Part shown: in pieces, positions 1 through 8,509 of the stretch | Position numbering within the stretch: the stretch's first letter is position 1 | Layout of the letters: every line of letters begins with the position of its first letter | Assembly (NCBI RefSeq): GCF_024138165.1 | Contig: NZ_CP100000.1 | Span: 930,001-994,000 of the forward strand | Source of the DNA: Halorussus vallis | Lineage (GTDB): Archaea > Halobacteriota > Halobacteria > Halobacteriales > Haladaptataceae | Length of the DNA: 64,000 bases | Direction of reading: 5' to 3' | Made by a program: the position numbers and the translations under genes | Notes under the pieces: model-generated | Told to the model about the DNA's origin: nothing | Database searches by the model: none | What the model saw: the letters and a program-made list of their open reading frames with translations, nothing else

Positions 1-150
1 GAGTACGGTTGCTCCAAGCAGTGCGACGCTGGCGGTGAGAGTTTCCAATCGTCTCGGTGGACTATCTCGCGTTCGGAGATACCACAGCGTCGCGACGGTG
101 AGAGCCGTTCCCGAGAGAACGGAATCCAGCGTCGTGGAGGGTGGGAGCAT
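1..150 (-). CDS. Partial membrane protein, N-terminal 50 residues
   Basis: An open frame starts with ATG at 150 and runs off the left edge of the window without a stop. The 50 visible residues contain two hydrophobic stretches (about residues 12-24 and 37-50) separated by an Arg- and Pro-rich loop, which suggests a small membrane protein. No family is recognisable from so little sequence. Base composition is less GC-rich than in the core genes to the right, in line with the accessory character of the first 2.4 kb. The frame could be spurious; only sequence beyond the edge would settle it. Confidence 0.4.
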   Translation of the reverse strand, partial: MLPPSTTLDSVLSGTALTVATLWYLRTRDSPPRRLETLTASVALLGATVL

Positions 151-274
151 ACGTAAACGGAGCGCAAACGTCGTTGTCTACTTTCTGGGTTTTACAGCTA
201 CCAGATACACTCGCTGTGGGTACACTGTAATTACTCGGCTGTCGACAGGACGATTCAGAAGTTTTCCGGGAACG

Positions 275-598
275 TCAGTTCGGTTCTACGAGCGCAATCC
301 GCACCCAGTCACTTCCGACACTGATGATGACGACGTCCAACCCGTAGCCGTCGGCAATTCGCTGGATAGCATCAGGTGCGTACTCGGGGTCGGTCGGAAC
401 TGAGGAACCGAAGGGAAGCGCGTCGAGGAGTCTCCACGGGTAAGGAAGATTTTCTCGCTCTAGTCGACCTTCCCGCTCTATTTTGCCTGCGAGCCACGAC
501 CCGGACAGACCCGGTACGGTGGTTTCGCCGGAATCGAATTCGAAGTTCGAATAGCCCGCCTCATCGAGGTCGCGCTCGACCTGCTCCCAATCGACCAT
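275..598 (-). CDS. Hypothetical protein, 107 aa
   Basis: I do not recognise this protein. I start it at the ATG at 598 because the residues that an upstream ATG would add look like read-through of intergenic DNA and the acidic character typical of halophiles begins here. The chain is soluble and mixed alpha/beta in appearance, with a PGLSGSW motif near residue 29 and a hydrophobic strand-like C-terminus (VVIISVGSDWVRIALVE). No membrane segment or metal-binding cysteine set is visible. It lies just outside the outermost copy (652-684) of the chorismate mutase 3'-end repeat, so it may belong to the older flanking DNA or to a further decayed unit. Confidence 0.5.
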   Translation of the reverse strand: MVDWEQVERDLDEAGYSNFEFDSGETTVPGLSGSWLAGKIEREGRLERENLPYPWRLLDALPFGSSVPTDPEYAPDAIQRIADGYGLDVVIISVGSDWVRIALVEPN

Positions 599-651
599 CG
601 AAAGCCGATAGCATCGTATCAGTAAAAGTACTGTGTGGCCCGCGTCGATGG

Positions 652-729
652 CTACCGACACTCACGTTGTTCCACTTTGTTCAGGTCTGGGAATGATGCT
701 ATAGATTTTACATACTTTGCCGCTTTCTC
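652..729 (-). repeat. Displaced copy C of the chorismate mutase 3' end plus shared 45-bp flank
   Basis: Positions 652-684 match the last 33 bp of the chorismate mutase gene (2383-2415) with a few substitutions. On the minus strand they would read LNKVEQRECR and a stop, against LNKVEQRERR in the gene. The next 45 bp (685-729) are unrelated to the gene but match the 45 bp that follow copy B (1603-1646). I infer the end of a cassette-like unit that used the gene end as an attachment site. Confidence 0.75.
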
Positions 730-777
730 CCCAGCGTCCGAAGTGGCAGTGGGTAACGTAAGTATTTTCTCTGGAAC

Positions 778-1410
778 CTAAGCAGAAATTCTTCGTTCGA
801 GCGCCAGTTTAACCCCGAATCCGACGAGGACGCTTCCGCTGGCCACACGAAGGGCCTCTCTCACGAGTTCGCGTTCAGTAATCACTCGTCTTGCTCTCGC
901 GGAGAACACCGCGAGCATCGCTTGATAAATGAATCCGAGACTCGCAAACAACACGCCGAGGGCGAAAATTTGGAGGGCGACAGAACTTCCCGGCTGAACG
1001 AACTGGGGGAGGAAAGCGAGGAAGAATACCGCCACTTTCGGATTCAAGACGTTAATCAGCAGGGCGCTTCGAAATGATTCGCGCGGGGTGTAGCTGGTAC
1101 TATCCGGCGTAATTTCGAATTCTTCCGGCTTCCTGAACGTCTGAACGCCGAGATAAACGAGATACGCCGCACCGACGAATTTAACGACAGTGAACGCCAG
1201 CGCGGACGTTTGCATGATCGCCGAGAGTCCGAGTACGGCGGCGGTCGTGTGTACGATACTCCCCGTTGAAGACCCGAGCGCGGCCGTGACACCCGCAGTT
1301 CGCCCGTCGCTGATACTCCGCGTCAACGTGTAGATACTATCTGGGCCGGGTGAGACGATGAGAGCGATTGCGACCGGGATGAACGCAAGGACGACGCTTG
1401 GTTCTAACAC
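778..1410 (-). CDS. LysE/RhtB-family amino acid exporter
   Basis: The 210-residue protein has about six hydrophobic segments and the LysE/RhtB opening: a helix ending in SPGPDSIYTLTRSISDGRTAG, which carries the family SPGPD signature around residues 21-25, followed by GSSTGSIVHTTAAVLGLSA. Family members export amino acids or small metabolites across the cytoplasmic membrane using the proton or ion gradient; the substrate cannot be read from sequence. Length is normal for the family. It is the only gene between repeat copies C and B, and its DNA is visibly less GC-rich than the core genes, which fits horizontal acquisition as cargo. The ATG at 1410 is the natural start because the first helix begins at residue 6. 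Confidence 0.85.
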   Translation of the reverse strand: MLEPSVVLAFIPVAIALIVSPGPDSIYTLTRSISDGRTAGVTAALGSSTGSIVHTTAAVLGLSAIMQTSALAFTVVKFVGAAYLVYLGVQTFRKPEEFEITPDSTSYTPRESFRSALLINVLNPKVAVFFLAFLPQFVQPGSSVALQIFALGVLFASLGFIYQAMLAVFSARARRVITERELVREALRVASGSVLVGFGVKLALERRISA

Positions 1411-1569
1411 GTACTAGCGGTCGAGAGTAGACGCCTTAAAATCGAATCACCGTCTCGCCCGCCTTGAACAAAGTTCGAGACGATTACTGCGTTAGTTAGA
1501 CGTACTCTGACCGCCGTCGCGGTACTGTTCTGTCTATATTCAGGAATAGGTCGAACGAATTATTATATG

Positions 1570-1646
1570 CTACCGCCACTCGCGCTGCTCTACCTTGCTC
1601 AGGTCTGGGACTGACGTTACAGATTTTGTCCACTTTGCCGCTTCTC
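1570..1646 (-). repeat. Displaced copy B of the chorismate mutase 3' end plus shared 45-bp flank
   Basis: Positions 1570-1602 resemble the chorismate mutase gene end (minus-strand reading LSKVEQREWR and a stop). The adjoining 1603-1646 segment (GTCTGGGACTGACG... ending CCGCTTCTC) matches the flank of copy C. The shared flank outside the coding homology shows that these are repeated element ends and not merely fragments of a duplicated gene. Confidence 0.75.
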
Positions 1647-1690
1647 AAAAATACTAGCCGCTTTCACTCCTCGCTTCAAACGGTACCCTA

Positions 1691-2353
1691 GTGACGATTA
1701 TCTCACTCGAAGGTGCGAGCGCGGTCGGAAAGACGACGACCGCCGAAGTCCTCTGCGACGAGTTCGACGCCTATCGTGTACCCGAAGTAAACGCGCTTTT
1801 CGATACCTCCAAAGAAGACTCGACGACGTGGTACTTCGAGCGCCAGTGTGACCGCTGGGAGATTGCCATTGACCGCGAGAAGGAACACGAGTTCGTGGTC
1901 TTGGACGGAGACGTACTTCAACCGCTCTGGTACAACTGGATTGCTCACCACTTGTCGGACGAGCTCGCCACTGTCGAGGAATTTGCTCCTCTCGACTCGA
2001 TTTGTCACTTCTTCCGCGAGAAAGTGCAGGAACAGTCGATAGGGTTCCCAGACCGATATTTTCTGCTATTCACGGACGATAACACGCTGAAACAGCGAAA
2101 GGGCAACGACGAGAAGCGGACACGTCGGAACTTCGAGAGCCACCTCCAGTTCGCCACGCCCCAAAGACGCTATTTCGAGAAGCTCCAAACACTGTCCCCG
2201 AAGAAAGTTCGGTTCGTCCGCGCACAGAGTGTCAATACTAATCGTGATACGATTCGGGCCGAACTCCCGTCGTCAGACGACCGCACCGGTCGTTATTCAC
2301 TGGACGTTCTTGACGCGATATTCGACTGGGCTGAAGAAACGAGTCCGTCTTGA
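1691..2353 (+). CDS. P-loop nucleotide kinase-like protein
   Basis: The 220-residue protein starts at GTG 1691 and opens directly with a beta strand and Walker A loop (GASAVGKTTTAEVL, residues 8-21), as in small-molecule kinases such as thymidylate-kinase-like and chloramphenicol-phosphotransferase-like P-loop proteins. A strand ending LDGD near residue 73 is a plausible Walker B or catalytic carboxylate, and the K/R-rich stretch KQRKGNDEKRTRRNFESH around residues 133-150 looks like a phosphate-binding lid. The substrate is unknown; resistance phosphotransferase or nucleotide salvage are possible. The gene is the sole cargo between repeat copy B and the chorismate mutase gene, in DNA of lower GC, and appears transferred. 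Confidence 0.7.
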   Translation: MTIISLEGASAVGKTTTAEVLCDEFDAYRVPEVNALFDTSKEDSTTWYFERQCDRWEIAIDREKEHEFVVLDGDVLQPLWYNWIAHHLSDELATVEEFAPLDSICHFFREKVQEQSIGFPDRYFLLFTDDNTLKQRKGNDEKRTRRNFESHLQFATPQRRYFEKLQTLSPKKVRFVRAQSVNTNRDTIRAELPSSDDRTGRYSLDVLDAIFDWAEETSPS

Positions 2354-2382
2354 ATTAAGCTTAAAACTCGGCGTGGTACGTG

Positions 2383-2688
2383 CTACCGACGCTCACGTTG
2401 CTCTACCTTGTTCAGTTCGATGAGTAGCCTGAAGATGGCCTTCACCAGGTTGTCGTCCACGTCGAACTTCTTGGCGTTCTCGCCCGCCCGGTCCATCACG
2501 CGTTGCTCCTGACTCTCGTCGGTCGTGGGCATATCGCGCTCGTCCTTGACCCGCGCGACCGTCTCGGCCACGTAGGTCCGGCGGGCGATCAGTTCGACTA
2601 TCTCGCGGTCGATGCTCTCTATCTCCTCGCGGAGCTCCGCGAGGCTCATGTCGTCCGGGTGCCGTCGTTGCGTGTCGTCGTCAGCCAT
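2383..2688 (-). CDS. aroQ: Chorismate mutase (AroQ class)
   Basis: The 101-residue all-helical protein converts chorismate to prephenate, the branch point to phenylalanine and tyrosine. AroQ features are visible: LAELREEIESIDREIVELIARRTYVAETVARVK near the N-terminus with the conserved Arg and Lys positions, and the final helix IFRLLIELNKVEQRERR. I start at the ATG at 2688 (MADDD); an in-frame ATG at 2712 would lie deeper in the upstream gene. The start lies inside the 3' end of shikimate kinase (43-bp overlap), so the two are probably translationally coupled. The last 33 bp occur again in degenerate form at 1570-1602 and 652-684, making the gene end a candidate integration site. Confidence 0.92.
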   Translation of the reverse strand: MADDDTQRRHPDDMSLAELREEIESIDREIVELIARRTYVAETVARVKDERDMPTTDESQEQRVMDRAGENAKKFDVDDNLVKAIFRLLIELNKVEQRERR

Positions 2689-3509
2689 GTGGTTCCCTCT
2701 CGTTCGTTCCACCGCGTCTCGACCGCCGCGAGCGCGTCGGGGTCGCCGACCGCCACGAAACTCGGGCCGGTGCCCGACAGCGAGACGCCCCGGACGTCCG
2801 GGAGCGCCTCGACCATCAGGTCGGCCGGAAAGCCCAGCGCCGCGCAGAACGCGAAGCCGTTAACGGTCATCGCGTCCTGATACCGGGCGTCGAGCGCGAG
2901 GTCGGCGACCAGTTCGGCGACCGGCGCGATTCGCTCACAGCGCGAGACGTCGGCGTCGGCGCTGTAGGCGCGCTCGGGCGGCGTCCAGACCAGCACGTCC
3001 CACTCGACCGGTTCGCGGGCGAGGAGTTCGTCGGCGCGGTTGTCGGTGACCGTGACCCCGCCGAGCATGCTCGCGCTGGCGTCGTCGAACGCGCCGGTCA
3101 CCGTCACGCCCGTCTCTCGGGCGGCCCGGACGCCGACGCGGCAGGCGTCCTCGCGCGGGACGTTCCCGGCGAGTCCGAGCGCGTCGAGCGTCGCCATCAC
3201 GGTCGCGTTGGCGGCCGCGCTCGAACTCTTGAGTCCGGCCGCCATCGGCACCTCGCTCTCGGTTCTGACCCGGCCGCCGACCGCGTCCGCCTCGCGGTCG
3301 CCGAATTCGGCGACCGCGAGTTCGACGCAGCGCTCGACGAGGGCGGTGTCGGCGTCGGCGTCCTCGGCGACCTCGCCGGTCACCTCGCCCGAGTCGTCCA
3401 CCGTCACCTCGGCGGTGGTTTCGGCGTCGATGGCGAACGCCGAGCCTTTGCCGGTGGCTAGCGCGTTCAGGACCGTCCCCGCCGCCGGCGCCGTGGCCCG
3501 ACCGTCCAT
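2646..3509 (-). CDS. aroK: Shikimate kinase, archaeal GHMP type
   Basis: The 287-residue protein belongs to the GHMP kinase fold that replaces bacterial AroK in archaea and phosphorylates shikimate with ATP. The signature loop VPMAAGLKSSSAAANATVMA (about residues 88-107) is the GHMP ATP-binding motif, and SLSGTGPSFVAVGD near the C-terminus is motif 3. The start at 3509 (MDGRATAPAAGTVLNALATGKGSAF) places the usual N-terminal strand at residue 8; longer upstream reading lacks support. It precedes and overlaps chorismate mutase, giving a two-gene aromatic amino acid operon on the minus strand. Confidence 0.93.
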   Translation of the reverse strand: MDGRATAPAAGTVLNALATGKGSAFAIDAETTAEVTVDDSGEVTGEVAEDADADTALVERCVELAVAEFGDREADAVGGRVRTESEVPMAAGLKSSSAAANATVMATLDALGLAGNVPREDACRVGVRAARETGVTVTGAFDDASASMLGGVTVTDNRADELLAREPVEWDVLVWTPPERAYSADADVSRCERIAPVAELVADLALDARYQDAMTVNGFAFCAALGFPADLMVEALPDVRGVSLSGTGPSFVAVGDPDALAAVETRWNEREGTTWLTTTRNDGTRTT

Positions 3510-3627
3510 GCCGCCTACTCTCTCGCGGGCCGTATTGACGCTGGTGGTTGGCGCAAAAGCGGGTCGGCGGAGGTCGGCGCGTCTCGGAAGCGCACCCCTT
3601 TTCCCGGTTCCCGCCGAAATCTCTCCC

Positions 3628-4056
3628 ATGAGCGCGCGAAACGACGTGGCTCCCGACACCCTCGGCGTCGAACTGATCGAGGACGGCATCGTCGTGGAGT
3701 ACACCGACGGCCGGGAGACGTACTACCGCGGAGTTCCCCAGAAGGTCGAGGGGACCCTGCGGACGCGCCCGGGGACGCTGACCCAGGTGCTGGTCACCGA
3801 CCCCACCGAGACGGAAGGCGTGATGATGTACGTCAATGACCGCAACACCCACGACGAAATCCTCGAAGACACCGGCGTCGGCCGGGTGATGCTCGACCCC
3901 GGCGAGGAGGAGGAACTGTTCCCCGGCGTCACGGTCCGGATGGACGGCTACGCCGTCGAGGTCGACGCCGACCCCGAAGTCGCCCGCGGCCGGGTGTTCG
4001 TCTTCGAGGAGGACGAACTCGACGAGCAGTCCTACGAGATGGTCGACGAGGAGTGA
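3628..4056 (+). CDS. Haloarchaeal DUF5796-like protein
   Basis: This 142-residue acidic protein has the pattern VAPDTLGVELIEDGIVVEYTDGRETYYRGVP and VLVTDPTETEGVMMYVNDRNTHDEILEDTGVGRVML, which I recognise as a haloarchaeal conserved family of unknown function (DUF5796; name from memory). It appears to be a compact beta-rich cytoplasmic protein with no metal-binding cysteines or membrane segments. The start at 3628 fits because homology begins within ten residues. It is transcribed divergently from shikimate kinase and is followed at once by the next small gene, probably as one transcript. Confidence 0.8.
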   Translation: MSARNDVAPDTLGVELIEDGIVVEYTDGRETYYRGVPQKVEGTLRTRPGTLTQVLVTDPTETEGVMMYVNDRNTHDEILEDTGVGRVMLDPGEEEELFPGVTVRMDGYAVEVDADPEVARGRVFVFEEDELDEQSYEMVDEE

Positions 4057-4067
4057 GGAGACGCACC

Positions 4068-4316
4068 GTGCCACTCCGAAAGCGCTGGAAACCTCTGACG
4101 CGGAAGACCGTCGGGTCCGCCCCCGAGCGGTACGGCGTGTACGAACTCGGCGACGAGGACGGCGAGGTGCTGACCGTCGAGTGGGGCGTGCTCCGGGACG
4201 AACTCAAGGACGCGCTGGCGTACGGCCGGGGCGAGCAGGTCCGGTGGGAGGCCTGCCAGACGGAGGCGCAGGCGAAGGAACTCGCGGCCGAACACCGCGA
4301 GCGCGCCGACGCGTAA
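4068..4316 (+). CDS. Small haloarchaeal DUF7508-like protein
   Basis: The 82-residue protein reads MPLRKRWKPLTRKTVGSAPERYGVYELGDEDGEVLTVEWGVLRDELKDALAYG and so on, a compact domain that may sense or bind something but has no assigned role (family name from memory). I choose the GTG at 4068 because GGAG at 4057-4060 lies seven bases upstream; a GTG at 4053 overlapping the previous stop is an alternative. It sits 11 bp after the preceding gene and is likely co-transcribed with it. Confidence 0.75.
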   Translation: MPLRKRWKPLTRKTVGSAPERYGVYELGDEDGEVLTVEWGVLRDELKDALAYGRGEQVRWEACQTEAQAKELAAEHRERADA

Positions 4317-4391
4317 CCGCCGGTCGAGAGAGAACGAGAGACTACCGGCCGAGAGAGAACGGAGGACGCCGTTGGGGGAGCGGGTCGGTCG

Positions 4392-4526
4392 CTACTGGAT
4401 GTACGAGGGGTCCTCGTGGTCGCAGTTCTCCTCGTGCTTGCGGGCGTCCTCCTCGTTGTCGAACATCATCCCGCACCCCTCACACTGGTACCACGTCATG
4501 TCGTCGCGGTCGGTTTTGACGACCAT
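4392..4526 (-). CDS. Small zinc-finger protein, 44 aa
   Basis: A 44-residue gene runs from ATG 4526 to TAG at 4392-4394. It encodes MVVKTDRDDMTWYQCEGCG followed by MMFDNEEDARKHEENC and a short tail. C15-x2-C18 with H31 and C35 forms a C2HC zinc finger. Tiny single-finger proteins of this kind are common in haloarchaea; functions are mostly unknown, with nucleic-acid or protein binding likely. The upstream side toward cdc48 contains TATA-like sequence (4525-4530). Codon use is normal for the genome and the Cys/His spacing is coherent, so I regard it as real despite its size. Confidence 0.8.
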   Translation of the reverse strand: MVVKTDRDDMTWYQCEGCGMMFDNEEDARKHEENCDHEDPSYIQ

Positions 4527-4729
4527 ATTTCGTCGTACACTGTCCGCGACCAAAGGGTTTGCTCCGAATCGGGGACGACGTCGGTCGGATCCACACCGTC
4601 GGCCGATTTAAACCGGCCGACGGGAGGTTCGAGGAATCGGAAACCAAAGAATCGAGGGCGCCCACTGGGGGCCAACGAGTCGAAACTCGTAGGGGAATTG
4701 TAAAGTCCGTAGAGCGTAGACACGCGAGC

Positions 4730-6919
4730 ATGAGTGCGAAGGGAAGCGCGGCGGTGGAACTCACCGTGCAGGGCGCGGAGAAGCGCGACGCCGGCCGGGG
4801 AATCGCCCGTATCCCCGAGTCGGCCCGCTCCGCGCTCGGCGTCCTGAGCGGCGACACCGTGGTCATCGAAGGCGATCGCGACACCGTGGTGAAGGTGTGG
4901 CCCGCGGGAGGCGAGGTTCCCAGCGGCGTCGTCCAGATAGACGGCGAAACCCGGGCGAACGCCGGCGTCAGCATCGGCGACGGCGTGACCATCCGGAAGA
5001 TTTCGGTCGAGGACGCCGCGTCGGTCACGCTCGCGCCGACCGCCGACTTCGACGCCGACGACCGCGACACGCTGGAGGCCGCGCTGAAGCGAACCCTCCG
5101 TGACCGCCCGGTCAAGGAGGGCGAGCGCGTCCGCATCGAGCGCCTCGGCGACGCCGGCACCTTCCACGTCGCGAGCACCGACCCCGACGGCGTGGTGCGC
5201 GTGACCGGCGGCACCCGCGTCACGGTCGCCATCGACTCCGAGCGCGAGTCGAAGTCCATCACCATCTCGGTCGACGACGGAGCCGGCGGCGAGAAGACGA
5301 CCCAGACGCCGCCGAAACCGACCGGCGCGACCTACGAGGACATCGGCGGCCTGGAGGAGGAACTCCGGCGGGTCCGCGAGATGGTCGAACTCCCCCTCTC
5401 GAACCCGGCGCTGTTCCGGCGTCTGGGCATCGATCCGCCGAAGGGCGTGTTGCTCTACGGCCCGCCGGGCACCGGCAAGACGATGATCGCGAAGGCGGTC
5501 GCCAACGAGGTCGACGCCCACTTCATCACCGTCTCCGGCCCCGAGATAATGAGCAAGTACAAGGGCGAGAGCGAAGAGCGGGTCCGGGAGGTGTTCGAAC
5601 GCGCCCGCGAGAACGCCCCGACCATCATCTTCTTCGACGAAATCGACGCCATCGCGGGCGAACGCGACGAGGACAGCGACGTGGAGAACCGCGTCGTCGC
5701 CCAACTGCTCTCGCTGATGGACGGCCTCGAATCCCGCGGGGAGGTGGTCGTCATCGGCGCGACCAACCGGGTCGACGCCATCGACCCGGCGCTCCGGCGC
5801 GGCGGCCGGTTCGACCGCGAAATCGAGATCGGCGCGCCCGGCGAGGCCGGCCGACGTGAGATTCTGGACGTCCACACCCGCGGGATGCCGCTGGCCGACG
5901 ACGTCGACCTCGACAGACTCGCGGCCAGCACCCACGGTTTCGTCGGCGCCGACCTCCACGCGCTGGCGACCGAGGGAGCGATGGCCGCGCTCCGGCGCGC
6001 CCGCGACGCGGGCGCCGACGACGAGGAACTGATGAACGTCGAGGTCACCCGCGCCGACTTCGAGACCGCGATGGCCTCCGTCGACCCGTCGGCGATGCGG
6101 GAGTTCGTCGCCGAAGCGCCCGAAATCGATTACTCGGCGGTCGGGAACCTGGAGGAGGCGAAGCGGACGCTGACCGAGGCGGTCGAGTGGCCCCTGGCGT
6201 ACCGCAACCTCTTCGAGGCGACCCGGACCGAACCCCCGGCGGGCATCCTGCTCCACGGCCCGCCGGGCACGGGTAAGACCCTGCTGGCGCGGGCGCTCGC
6301 GGGCGAAAGCGAGGTGAACTTCATCCACGTCGACGGGCCGGAACTGCTCGACCGCTACGTCGGCGAATCCGAGAAAGCCGTCAGGGAACTGTTCGAGCGC
6401 GCCCGGCAGGCCTCGCCCGCCATCATCTTCTTCGACGAGATAGACGCCGTCGCGGCCGAGCGCGGGAGCGGCCAGGGCGGCGGTGCAGAGGTCAGCGAGC
6501 GGGTCGTCTCCCAGTTGCTGACCGAGATGGACGGCCTGGCCGACAACCCCAACATCGTCGTGCTGGCGGCGACCAACCGCCGCGAGGCGCTCGACCGGGC
6601 GCTGCTGCGGCCCGGGCGACTCGAAGAGCACGTCGAGGTGCCCGCGCCCGACGAGGAGGGCCGCCGGGCGATTCTGGCGGTCCACGCGGGCGACAAGCCG
6701 CTGGGCGAGGACGTCGACCTCGAAGAACTCGCCGCCGACCTGGAGGGCTACACCGGTGCCGACCTCGAAGCCGTGGTCCGGGACGCCTCGATGCGGGCGA
6801 TTCGGGAGGCCGCCGACGCCTGGGGCGTCGAGGAGGCCGACAGACACGCCGACGAGATAGAGATCCAGGGCAAGCACTTCGAGGCCGCCGTCGAGAAGGT
6901 GCGGCCGACGCTGGCCTGA
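4730..6919 (+). CDS. cdc48: CDC48/VAT-type AAA ATPase
   Basis: The 729-residue protein is a two-ring AAA unfoldase of the CDC48/VAT/p97 family that extracts and unfolds proteins for degradation. An N-terminal double-psi barrel plus Nc lobe covers about residues 1-170 ([27 protein letters not shown]). The D1 ATPase has Walker A GPPGTGKT at residue 244 and Walker [12 protein letters not shown] around 302. The D2 ATPase has Walker A at residue 510 and [11 protein letters not shown]. Arg fingers [13 protein letters not shown] and [12 protein letters not shown] are both present. I start at the ATG at 4730 because homology to the barrel begins shortly after it. The gene is monocistronic by spacing. 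Confidence 0.96.
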   Translation: MSAKGSAAVELTVQGAEKRDAGRGIARIPESARSALGVLSGDTVVIEGDRDTVVKVWPAGGEVPSGVVQIDGETRANAGVSIGDGVTIRKISVEDAASVTLAPTADFDADDRDTLEAALKRTLRDRPVKEGERVRIERLGDAGTFHVASTDPDGVVRVTGGTRVTVAIDSERESKSITISVDDGAGGEKTTQTPPKPTGATYEDIGGLEEELRRVREMVELPLSNPALFRRLGIDPPKGVLLYGPPGTGKTMIAKAVANEVDAHFITVSGPEIMSKYKGESEERVREVFERARENAPTIIFFDEIDAIAGERDEDSDVENRVVAQLLSLMDGLESRGEVVVIGATNRVDAIDPALRRGGRFDREIEIGAPGEAGRREILDVHTRGMPLADDVDLDRLAASTHGFVGADLHALATEGAMAALRRARDAGADDEELMNVEVTRADFETAMASVDPSAMREFVAEAPEIDYSAVGNLEEAKRTLTEAVEWPLAYRNLFEATRTEPPAGILLHGPPGTGKTLLARALAGESEVNFIHVDGPELLDRYVGESEKAVRELFERARQASPAIIFFDEIDAVAAERGSGQGGGAEVSERVVSQLLTEMDGLADNPNIVVLAATNRREALDRALLRPGRLEEHVEVPAPDEEGRRAILAVHAGDKPLGEDVDLEELAADLEGYTGADLEAVVRDASMRAIREAADAWGVEEADRHADEIEIQGKHFEAAVEKVRPTLA

Positions 6920-7046
6920 GCCCCGGATTTCCTCGCCGACGTCAGCCTAATTTCTTCGCCGTTCCGTCGCGTTCGATAGTCACGTCACTCGCGGGACCTG
7001 AACAAGGCTCAAAGGTGAGAGTCGCGTAACGCGCCCGGGAAGCATC

Positions 7047-8279
7047 ATGAACGTAGCCGACGCAGTCACGACCGAGTACGTGGACGTGAACCCGGGCACC
7101 AGGCTCGGAAAGATCAGGGGGCTGTTCGACGAAGACCGGAACCTGGAGGCGATACTCGTCCGGGGCGACGGCAAGTTCGACGGCCTCGTCACCCGCAAAC
7201 AGCTGATCGCCTCCCACCACCAGCCGAACGAGAAGGTCGAGTCGGTCAAGCGGTCGGCGCCGAAAATCGAGCGCACCGAGGACGTCCGCGAAACCGCCCG
7301 ACTGATGGTCGAGAACGAACTCAAACTCCTGCCCGTGTTCGAGGACGGTCGACTCGCGGGCGTCGTCACCGCGAGGGACCTCCTCTCGATGGTCCACGAG
7401 AACCTCGGGGCGCTCGACGTCTCGGACGTGTACACGCAGGACGTGGTGTCGGTCGCACCCGAGACGACCATCGGCGAGGTCATCCACACCGTCCGGACCC
7501 ACCGGTTCACCCGCGTCCCGGTCGTGGACGACGAGGAGGCGGTCGGGATGATCAGCGTCTTCGACCTCATCGACTTCACGACCCGCCAGGTCGAGCGCGA
7601 GCAGGGCGGCAACAGCGACGCCTCGGATTCGCACGGCGGCGGGGTTTCCAAGAGCCAGGGTCGCACCCACGGCGGGTGGGGCGAACGCTCGGGCTTCGAG
7701 GCCCGACTGCTGAACGTCCCCGCCAGGGACGTGATGAGTTCGCCCGCCGCGACCGTGACGCCCGACGCCGGCCTCGACGAGGCGTTCTCGCAGATGCTGG
7801 AGAAGGATTACTCCTCGCTCGTGGTGGTTCCCGAGGAGTTCACCGCGCCGGCCGGCATCGTGACCGAAACCGACCTGCTCCGGGCGCTGACCTGGACCGA
7901 AGAGGAGCAGATGGACGTCCAGATATTCGGGGTCAGCTACATGGACGACCTCTCCCGGGAGTCGGTCGCCGACCGAATCGAGGGGATAGACGGCAAGTAC
8001 GAGAAGATGGACGTGCTCGAAGCCAACGTGGTGTTCCACCGGCACAACGAGAAGCTACGCGGGACGCCGCTGCTGCAGTGTACGATTCGGCTGTTCACCG
8101 ACGAGGGCCGGTTCGCGGGCACCGGCGAGGGGTACGGCGCGTCGGCCTCGTTCGACGAGGCGGCCGACAAACTCGAGCGGAACGTGCTCGACGACAAAGA
8201 GCGCAAGATGCCGATGAACCAGGTCCAACACGAGCGCGAGCGCACCGCGGAGCTACTGCAGTGGTGGCGCGAAACCTGA
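7047..8279 (+). CDS. Four-CBS-domain protein with HPF/S30EA-like C-terminal domain
   Basis: Residues 1-125 and about 127-290 carry two CBS pairs (MNVADAVTTEYVDVNPGTRLGKIRGLF, LLPVFEDGRLAGVVTARDLLSM, DVSDVYTQDVVSVAPETTIGEVI, VPARDVMSSPAATVTPDAGLDEAF), which normally bind adenine nucleotides. A poorly conserved linker (SDSHGGGVSKSQG) separates two of the units. Residues about 300-400 (RIEGIDGKYEKMDVLEANVVFHR, CTIRLFTDEGRFAGTGEGYGASASFDEAADKLERNV) follow the beta-alpha pattern of ribosome hibernation factors (HPF/S30EA). This suggests a nucleotide-sensing ribosome-binding protein. The CBS assignment is firm; the tail assignment is by pattern only. Confidence 0.85.
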   Translation: MNVADAVTTEYVDVNPGTRLGKIRGLFDEDRNLEAILVRGDGKFDGLVTRKQLIASHHQPNEKVESVKRSAPKIERTEDVRETARLMVENELKLLPVFEDGRLAGVVTARDLLSMVHENLGALDVSDVYTQDVVSVAPETTIGEVIHTVRTHRFTRVPVVDDEEAVGMISVFDLIDFTTRQVEREQGGNSDASDSHGGGVSKSQGRTHGGWGERSGFEARLLNVPARDVMSSPAATVTPDAGLDEAFSQMLEKDYSSLVVVPEEFTAPAGIVTETDLLRALTWTEEEQMDVQIFGVSYMDDLSRESVADRIEGIDGKYEKMDVLEANVVFHRHNEKLRGTPLLQCTIRLFTDEGRFAGTGEGYGASASFDEAADKLERNVLDDKERKMPMNQVQHERERTAELLQWWRET

Positions 8280-8338
8280 AATCGGGGTCGCCACACTCGC
8301 GAGTCTCGCGCTGAAATCGCGATTCGTCCGGCGCTCGG

Positions 8339-8509
8339 TCAGGATTCGGACTCGGCTTCCTTCCGCGCCTGGAGTTCCTCCAGGCGGTCGTACACCTCCT
8401 CCATGAGCGACGCGAAGCGGTCGCTCCGCCGTTTGCCCTCGCTCAGCGTCCGGAGTTCGTGTGCCAGTTCGTCCTCGGTCATCTCCTCCGGCGGGTCGTT
8501 CTCTATCAT
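8339..8509 (-). CDS. Small acidic helical protein, 56 aa
   Basis: A 56-residue, highly charged and helical protein starts at ATG 8509 (MIENDPPEEMTEDELAHELRTLSEGKRR). Nothing in it gives a function; the heptad-like pattern LEELQARKEAE at the C-terminus suggests a coiled coil. I prefer this start over upstream in-frame ATGs because the preceding residues are Arg/Ser/Pro-rich, as translated non-coding DNA usually is here. It lies alone between the CBS protein and the MFS transporter. Confidence 0.65.
   Translation of the reverse strand: MIENDPPEEMTEDELAHELRTLSEGKRRSDRFASLMEEVYDRLEELQARKEAESES

Noticed and set aside
4320-4362. Two copies of a CCGG(T/C)CGAGAGAGAACG sequence after the 82-residue gene
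   Set aside because: A simple 25-bp-period local duplication in a short spacer; no sign of function.
4496-6877. 793-residue minus-strand open frame over cdc48
   Set aside because: Antisense shadow of CDC48; no domains and no plausible start.
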